From Rubrivivax sp. (GTDB lineage Bacteria; Pseudomonadota; Gammaproteobacteria; Burkholderiales; Burkholderiaceae_C), in NCBI GenBank assembly GCA_027484885.1, contig JAIXSD010000287.1:1-5042 (forward strand): a stretch of DNA of 5,042 nucleotides, written 5' to 3'. The position numbers were made by a program, and so were the translations under genes. A model generated the notes under the pieces. That model had not been told where the DNA came from. It saw only the letters and a list, made by a program, of their open reading frames with translations, and did no database searches. This document shows positions 1 through 5,042 of the stretch, piece after piece. The number at the start of each line of letters is the position of its first letter. The stretch's first letter is position 1.

Positions 1-763
1 CATGCGCTCCGGCCTTGGCCTCGGCGTGGCCCTGTGAGCTGCTGGCCCGGTCTCGGTCGGGACCTGCGCCCAGTGGTGCATCGTGCTGCCACTGCCAGGC
101 CCAGAAGCCCAGCACCGCGGCGACGATCAGCGCGGCCAGCAGCCCGCCATTGCGCTGCACCAGGTCTGGGCCGCGGCCGGGGGTCTTGCCGCTGAGCATG
201 GGCCCGGCCAGGTTCTGGCGCCGCAGAAGGCTGACACCCAGCACCAGGCCGATATGGGCCAGCGCCAAGGCCAGCACCAGATTGCCCATCAGTTCGTGGC
301 CTTCTTCCATGGCCTCGTCCAGCCATTCGGCCGCCGCGCTCCACCATTCCAGCTCCAGGCCCATGCCGCTGAGCGTGGCCAGCAGCAGCGTGGCCAGCAG
401 CCCCAGCACCAGCACCGCGTTGACGGCCTGAAAGCCTGCCGGCACCGAGCCACGACCCTGCCGCCAGGCCTGCAGCTGCGCCGGCAGCGTGCGGACCTTG
501 CCCCACCAGACGGAGGCCTGCACCCGGCGTGGCCCCAGCAGCGCCCAGAGCAGTCGCACCAGCACCAGGCCCAGGGCGGTGTAGCCCAGGGTGATGTGCA
601 GCAGATGCCAGCGCTCGCTCTCGGCCGAGAGGTAGGCGCCGCTGAAACTCAGGGCCAGCAGCCAGTGCAGGGCGCGCGTCGGTGCGTCGATGACGCGGCG
701 CTGCGGCGCCGGGGTGGGCGAGCCGGTGTCGCCCTCACTTGGGAATGCGGATGCGGTGTTCAT
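1..763 (-). CDS. Membrane cytochrome b (b561/Ni-hydrogenase b-type), partial at the left edge
   Basis: An integral-membrane dihaem cytochrome b, expected to take electrons from the quinol pool and pass them to the periplasmic dihaem cytochrome encoded just upstream. The reading frame is open for 254 codons with no stop, so the C-terminus is missing. Helix 1 (about 30-47) contains H33 in RALHW. Helix 2 (54-76) contains H56 in the HITLGY stretch. Helix 3 is about 112-132. Helix 4 (156-180) starts with H156 and contains H170. H33, H56, H156 and H170 are the expected haem b ligands of the PF01292-type four-helix bundle. A fifth hydrophobic segment (206-224) is followed by a polar tail with H227, H246 and H254. 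The GHNPLG motif often seen before helix 3 in this family is absent. The ATG at 763 is chosen because AAGGAG lies 6 nt upstream. It starts 29 nt inside the preceding gene, in another frame. The family call is strong; the electron partner is inferred from context. Confidence 0.88.
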   Translation of the reverse strand, partial: MNTASAFPSEGDTGSPTPAPQRRVIDAPTRALHWLLALSFSGAYLSAESERWHLLHITLGYTALGLVLVRLLWALLGPRRVQASVWWGKVRTLPAQLQAWRQGRGSVPAGFQAVNAVLVLGLLATLLLATLSGMGLELEWWSAAAEWLDEAMEEGHELMGNLVLALALAHIGLVLGVSLLRRQNLAGPMLSGKTPGRGPDLVQRNGGLLAALIVAAVLGFWAWQWQHDAPLGAGPDRDRASSSQGHAEAKAGAH

Positions 764-1211
764 TGAAATCTCCTTGTTCAGCGCCGCCGTGGCAGGCGGC
801 GCAATGGGCAGCGCTCTTGATGGAGGCGCGCTTCCAGGTGGCGGCCGGCACTTCATCGTGTTCGCGCACAAACCAGGCGCTGCGGGTGATGCGGTCTTCG
901 GGTGGTACCTCGCGGGCGCGCTTGCCCGTGGCTGCGTTGGCGCTCAGCCATTGGCTCAGCTGCGCCACGGTGGCGGGGTCCAGCGAGGCATCGCTGCCGT
1001 AGTGCTTGCCGAGGTTCTGGCTGATGCGCTGCCAGGACGCCGCCGGCAAGAGCCCCGGCGGATAGGCGATGTGGCAGGCCGCGCATTCCTGCTGGTAGGC
1101 CGGCAGCAGCGGCACTTTCAGGCGCCGGCCTTCATCGGCAGGGCAGAGTGGCGCCACCAGGGCCAGTCCGATCAGGGCGAGCCGGCGAAATCGGGCGGTG
1201 CGTGTGTTCAT
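735..1211 (-). CDS. dhc: Exported dihaem cytochrome c, DHC type
   Basis: A 158-residue periplasmic electron-transfer protein with two covalently bound c-type haems. The N-terminus is a Sec signal (basic RTARFRR, hydrophobic LALIGLALVA) with likely cleavage after A25. C23 does not sit in a proper lipobox, so a lipoprotein is unlikely. The haem motifs are CAACH at 43-47 and CAACH at 137-141. Candidate distal ligands are H70 in GKHYGSDASLD, H118 in VREHDEV and H152 near the C-terminus, consistent with the bis-His haems known for DHC. Length and layout match the dihaem cytochrome c family described from Rhodobacter sphaeroides and Shewanella, where DHC reduces SHP. It begins 17 nt after the SHP-like gene ends, with a modest GAAAGG ribosome site 7 nt before the ATG. 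Its end overlaps the cytochrome b start by 29 nt. Family assignment is from recognised motifs and context, not a search. Confidence 0.88.
   Translation of the reverse strand: MNTRTARFRRLALIGLALVAPLCPADEGRRLKVPLLPAYQQECAACHIAYPPGLLPAASWQRISQNLGKHYGSDASLDPATVAQLSQWLSANAATGKRAREVPPEDRITRSAWFVREHDEVPAATWKRASIKSAAHCAACHGGAEQGDFNEHRIRIPK
770..775 (-). promoter_or_regulatory. Shine-Dalgarno site of the cytochrome b gene, inside the dihaem cytochrome gene
   Basis: On the minus strand this reads AAGGAG with a 6-nt spacer (ATTTCA) to the ATG at 763. It is the strongest ribosome binding site in the operon and fixes the cytochrome b start. It lies within the 3' coding part of the upstream gene, so the two are probably translationally coupled. 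Confidence 0.8.
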
Positions 1212-1227
1212 GGGCGAGCCTTTCGGT

Positions 1228-1635
1228 TCAAGGTTTGAGCGTCATCAGCCAGGCGAGCACATCGGCTTTTTCACCGGCGCTGCACTCGCGGTTCAACACG
1301 TCTTTGCAGTTGCGGCGGAACCATTTCTCCACCTTGGCCGGTTCGCTGAAGCGCCGTGGGTTGAAGGCCGGCGCGAGGGCGCCGATCTCCTTGCCGGTGC
1401 TGGCGTGCTGACCCGCGCCGGTGGGCAAGGCGTGGTGGCAGGAGGCGCAGCTCCACTCGGCACCATGGCGCTGGGTGAAAAACGCCTGGCCGCGGCGGGC
1501 ATCGGCCGGCGCGCGGGCGGCGGCCACATAGCCGTCCAGCAACTCGGCCGGGGTGGCGGCGCTGGCTCGGCTGGGGCCGAGGAGGGCGGCGGCCAGCAGC
1601 AGCAGGGGTGATTTGAGCTTGAGGTGGCGGGGCAT
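1228..1635 (-). CDS. shp: SHP-like (DUF1924) oxygen/NO-binding monohaem cytochrome c
   Basis: A 135-residue exported cytochrome c. The signal peptide is basic MPRHLKLK, then a Leu/Ala core, then a cut near ASA|A at residue 26, leaving a mature protein of about 109 residues, close to the roughly 112 of Rhodobacter sphaeroides SHP. The haem motif is CASCH (63-67). Downstream, TGKEIGALAP (80-89) and KVEKWFRRNC (101-110) followed by C118 match SHP as I remember it. N109 corresponds to the Asn that is the distal haem ligand in SHP and dissociates on reduction to admit O2 or NO. C110 and C118 correspond to its disulfide. It is the first gene of the operon with the dihaem cytochrome and cytochrome b, which supports the call. 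The ATG at 1635 gives a complete signal peptide, but the ribosome site is weak (GGA 8 nt upstream). The physiological role of SHP is unsettled; terminal O2 or NO chemistry and sensing are both possible. Confidence 0.87.
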   Translation of the reverse strand: MPRHLKLKSPLLLLAAALLGPSRASAATPAELLDGYVAAARAPADARRGQAFFTQRHGAEWSCASCHHALPTGAGQHASTGKEIGALAPAFNPRRFSEPAKVEKWFRRNCKDVLNRECSAGEKADVLAWLMTLKP

Positions 1636-1673
1636 GGCGCGTGTCCGGATGGGGGCAGTACACCCATGCTGCG

Positions 1674-1690
1674 CGCGCTGGCTTAGCGCG
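1674..1690. repeat. Inverted repeat, 6-bp arms and 5-nt loop
   Basis: CGCGCT (1674-1679) and AGCGCG (1685-1690) are perfect reverse complements separated by GGCTT. The repeat lies between two divergent genes. It could be a small operator or a chance product of high GC content. A terminator is unlikely because no gene ends here and no T run follows. Confidence 0.4.
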
Positions 1691-1714
1691 AACTGAAGTT
1701 GGCAGGCTTATCCC

Positions 1715-1725
1715 AGCGCGGCGCT
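1715..1725. repeat. Inverted repeat AGCGC-G-GCGCT in the divergent promoter region
   Basis: Two 5-bp arms flank a single central G. The left AGCGCG (1715-1720) repeats the AGCGCG of the preceding inverted repeat (1685-1690) exactly 30 bp away, about three helical turns. That spacing would suit cooperative binding of a dimeric regulator. The motif is short and GC-rich, so chance is a real alternative. Confidence 0.35.
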
Positions 1726-1768
1726 CTCCTACACGCCGCAGTCACATCCCTGGCCATACTCTGAGGGG

Positions 1769-4318
<2,550 letters not shown>

Positions 4319-4330
4319 TTTGTCGATGTC

Positions 4331-4359
4331 CGCATGGCCGCTGTGGGCGGGGGAATGCG
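4331..4359 (+). terminator. Possible imperfect hairpin after the ATPase gene
   Basis: The outer arms CGCAT (4331-4335) and ATGCG (4355-4359) pair. Inside them CCGC (4338-4341) pairs with GCGG (4347-4350) around a 5-nt loop. The two stems are separated by an unpaired internal loop of 2 and 4 nt. The hairpin begins 13 nt after the ATPase stop, a suitable place for a terminator. There is no downstream T run, so an intrinsic terminator is only a weak call. Confidence 0.25.
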
Positions 4360-4447
4360 TAAGCACTGGTGGAGTGGCTGAGGGTGGGTCTGCCGCCTCT
4401 TTCATTCGTTTCTTTCTTGCGCTTCCTTTTCTTCAACGCACGCACAT

Positions 4448-4453
4448 CAGGAG
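4448..4453 (+). promoter_or_regulatory. Shine-Dalgarno site of the exported-protein gene
   Basis: CAGGAG lies 6 nt before the ATG at 4460, an optimal arrangement. It fixes the start of the partial gene at the right edge and implies efficient translation. Confidence 0.8.
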
Positions 4454-4459
4454 TTCGCC

Positions 4460-5042
4460 ATGAACCGTCTTCTTGCTCGTCGCCCGACCTTCCGCCGCCT
4501 GCTCCGCAGCGCCACCGCCAGCGCCATGCTGGCCCTCGCAAGCGCCGCCACACTGGCCGCGCCGGTGTCGCCCACGTCCTACGACATGCCCAATGGCTAC
4601 GGCACCGCCAGCGGCGGCAGCTTCAACTACTGGGACCGCGGCTACAGCGGCAGCGGCAACACCCAGCTCGATTTCGCGCCGCTGAGCGGCGGCCTCGGTG
4701 ACTTGACCGACGGCGTCATCGCCACCGAACGCTGGGACCGGGTCGAGAACCTCGAAGGCAGCGGCCCCTACGTCGGCTGGTCGGCCATGGACCCGGTCAT
4801 CACCTTCCACTTCGCCGACACCCTGGCCTTCAGCCAGCTGACCATCTGGCACGACGATGCCAATGGTTATGGCAATGTCGCCACGCCGCGCGGTTTCATC
4901 GTCACGGTGGGCGGCCAGTCGCAGAGCTTTGACATCGTCGACCCGGCCGGCGATGCGCCCTTTGCTTCGGTGCTGAACCTGGGCCCGGGCTTCGTTGGCA
5001 ACAGCCTGCAATTGCAGGTGCTGCGTTACGACACCGCCACCA
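4460..5042 (+). CDS. Exported protein, probable PEP-CTERM-type extracellular protein, partial at the right edge
   Basis: The first 194 residues of a secreted protein; the frame is open to the window end. The N-terminus has a long basic region (RLLARRPTFRRLLR), a hydrophobic stretch (about 21-33) and a likely signal peptidase I cut near TLAA (31-34). The mature part is rich in Gly, Ser, Asp and aromatic residues and looks like beta-sandwich sequence: GGLGDLTDGVIATERWD (77-93), GPYVGWSAMDPVITFHF (102-118), then a strand and loop with LTIWHDDANGYGN (127-139). The pattern of L-x-D-G-x-x-A followed by YVGW and DPxITFxF recalls the discoidin-like, galactose-binding-fold domains of many PEP-CTERM exosortase substrates in Burkholderiales. 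The PEP motif, terminal helix and basic tail would lie beyond the window, so sorting class is inference. No enzymatic motif is seen. It is separated from the ATPase by 141 bp and is probably its own transcription unit. Confidence 0.75.
   Translation, partial: MNRLLARRPTFRRLLRSATASAMLALASAATLAAPVSPTSYDMPNGYGTASGGSFNYWDRGYSGSGNTQLDFAPLSGGLGDLTDGVIATERWDRVENLEGSGPYVGWSAMDPVITFHFADTLAFSQLTIWHDDANGYGNVATPRGFIVTVGGQSQSFDIVDPAGDAPFASVLNLGPGFVGNSLQLQVLRYDTAT

Larger units (their letters stand above)
1636..1768. promoter_or_regulatory. Divergent intergenic region between the cytochrome operon and the P-type ATPase
   Basis: These 133 bp separate two divergent transcription units, so promoters for both should lie here. 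I see no convincing -35/-10 pair in either direction. TGTACT on the minus strand (complement of 1660-1665) is a possible -10 for the cytochrome operon, without a good -35. CATACT at 1755-1760 is a possible -10 for the ATPase, also without a good -35. Two inverted repeats (1674-1690 and 1715-1725) lie centrally. No FNR, NsrR or other recognisable operator is evident. Confidence 0.5.
4319..4459. other. Intergenic region with imperfect hairpin and pyrimidine-rich leader
   Basis: These 141 bp lie between the ATPase stop and the next start. The first part holds a GC-rich imperfect hairpin (4331-4359). Positions 4391-4437 are strongly C/T-rich on the plus strand and less GC-rich than the surrounding genes, as is common for an untranslated leader. 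A promoter for the downstream gene is likely here because the gap is long and the gene has its own strong ribosome site, but no clear -35/-10 or sigma-54 element is visible. Confidence 0.45.

Noticed and set aside
83..766. Plus-strand open frame (227 codons) over the cytochrome b gene
   Set aside because: It is opposite a frame with four conserved haem-ligand histidines, membrane helices and a strong ribosome site. Its Gln/His-rich composition is typical of an antisense shadow.
1190..1211. Lipoprotein signal in the dihaem cytochrome because of C23
   Set aside because: The residues before C23 (VAPL) do not fit a lipobox, and a normal signal peptidase I site after A25 explains the N-terminus.
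1271..1667. Alternative minus-strand frames starting at 1663 and 1667 over the SHP-like gene
   Set aside because: They are Pro/Arg-rich out-of-frame readings. The frame starting at 1635 has the signal peptide, CASCH and SHP-like motifs.
4375..4400. Possible sigma-54 promoter (GG-N10-GC at 4383-4396) upstream of the exported-protein gene
   Set aside because: Only the invariant GG and GC match. The rest of the TGGCAC and TTGCW elements is absent, and such pairs are common by chance in GC-rich DNA.
4433..5011. Minus-strand open frame (192 codons) over the exported-protein gene
   Set aside because: The plus strand has an optimal ribosome site, signal peptide and coherent beta-rich protein. The minus product is low-complexity Ala/Val/Gly with no domain.

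Overview
The window is GC-rich and densely coded. Its codon use and gene content suggest a betaproteobacterium of the Burkholderiales (Rubrivivax/Roseateles/Leptothrix-like); this placement is inference. It has no RNA genes, CRISPR array, insertion sequence or phage genes that I can recognise.

Left part (1-1635, minus strand): a compact three-gene operon read right to left. It encodes a small exported monohaem cytochrome c resembling SHP (sphaeroides haem protein, DUF1924 type), an exported dihaem cytochrome c (DHC), and a membrane cytochrome b of the b561/Ni-hydrogenase type that runs off the left edge. In Rhodobacter sphaeroides and Shewanella the same trio forms an electron path in which membrane cytochrome b passes electrons to DHC and then to SHP. 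SHP has an unusual Asn-ligated haem that opens to bind O2 or NO when reduced. The Asn and the adjacent Cys pair are visible here. The genes are tightly coupled: a 17-nt gap between the first two and a 29-nt overlap between the last two.

Middle (1636-1768): a 133-bp divergent intergenic region with two short GC-rich inverted repeats. It must carry the outward promoters, but neither is clear.

Centre (1769-4318, plus strand): a complete 849-residue ten-helix P-type cation ATPase. The catalytic core is intact, but the M4, M5 and M6 ion-site residues differ from Ca2+ and Na+/K+ pumps, so its substrate is unknown.

Right part (4319-5042): a 141-bp intergenic stretch with an imperfect hairpin and a pyrimidine-rich leader, then the first 194 residues of an exported protein. 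It looks like the N-terminal part of a PEP-CTERM-type extracellular protein, but the diagnostic C-terminus lies beyond the window.

The cytochrome genes form one functional unit. The ATPase and the exported protein have no evident functional link to it or to each other.
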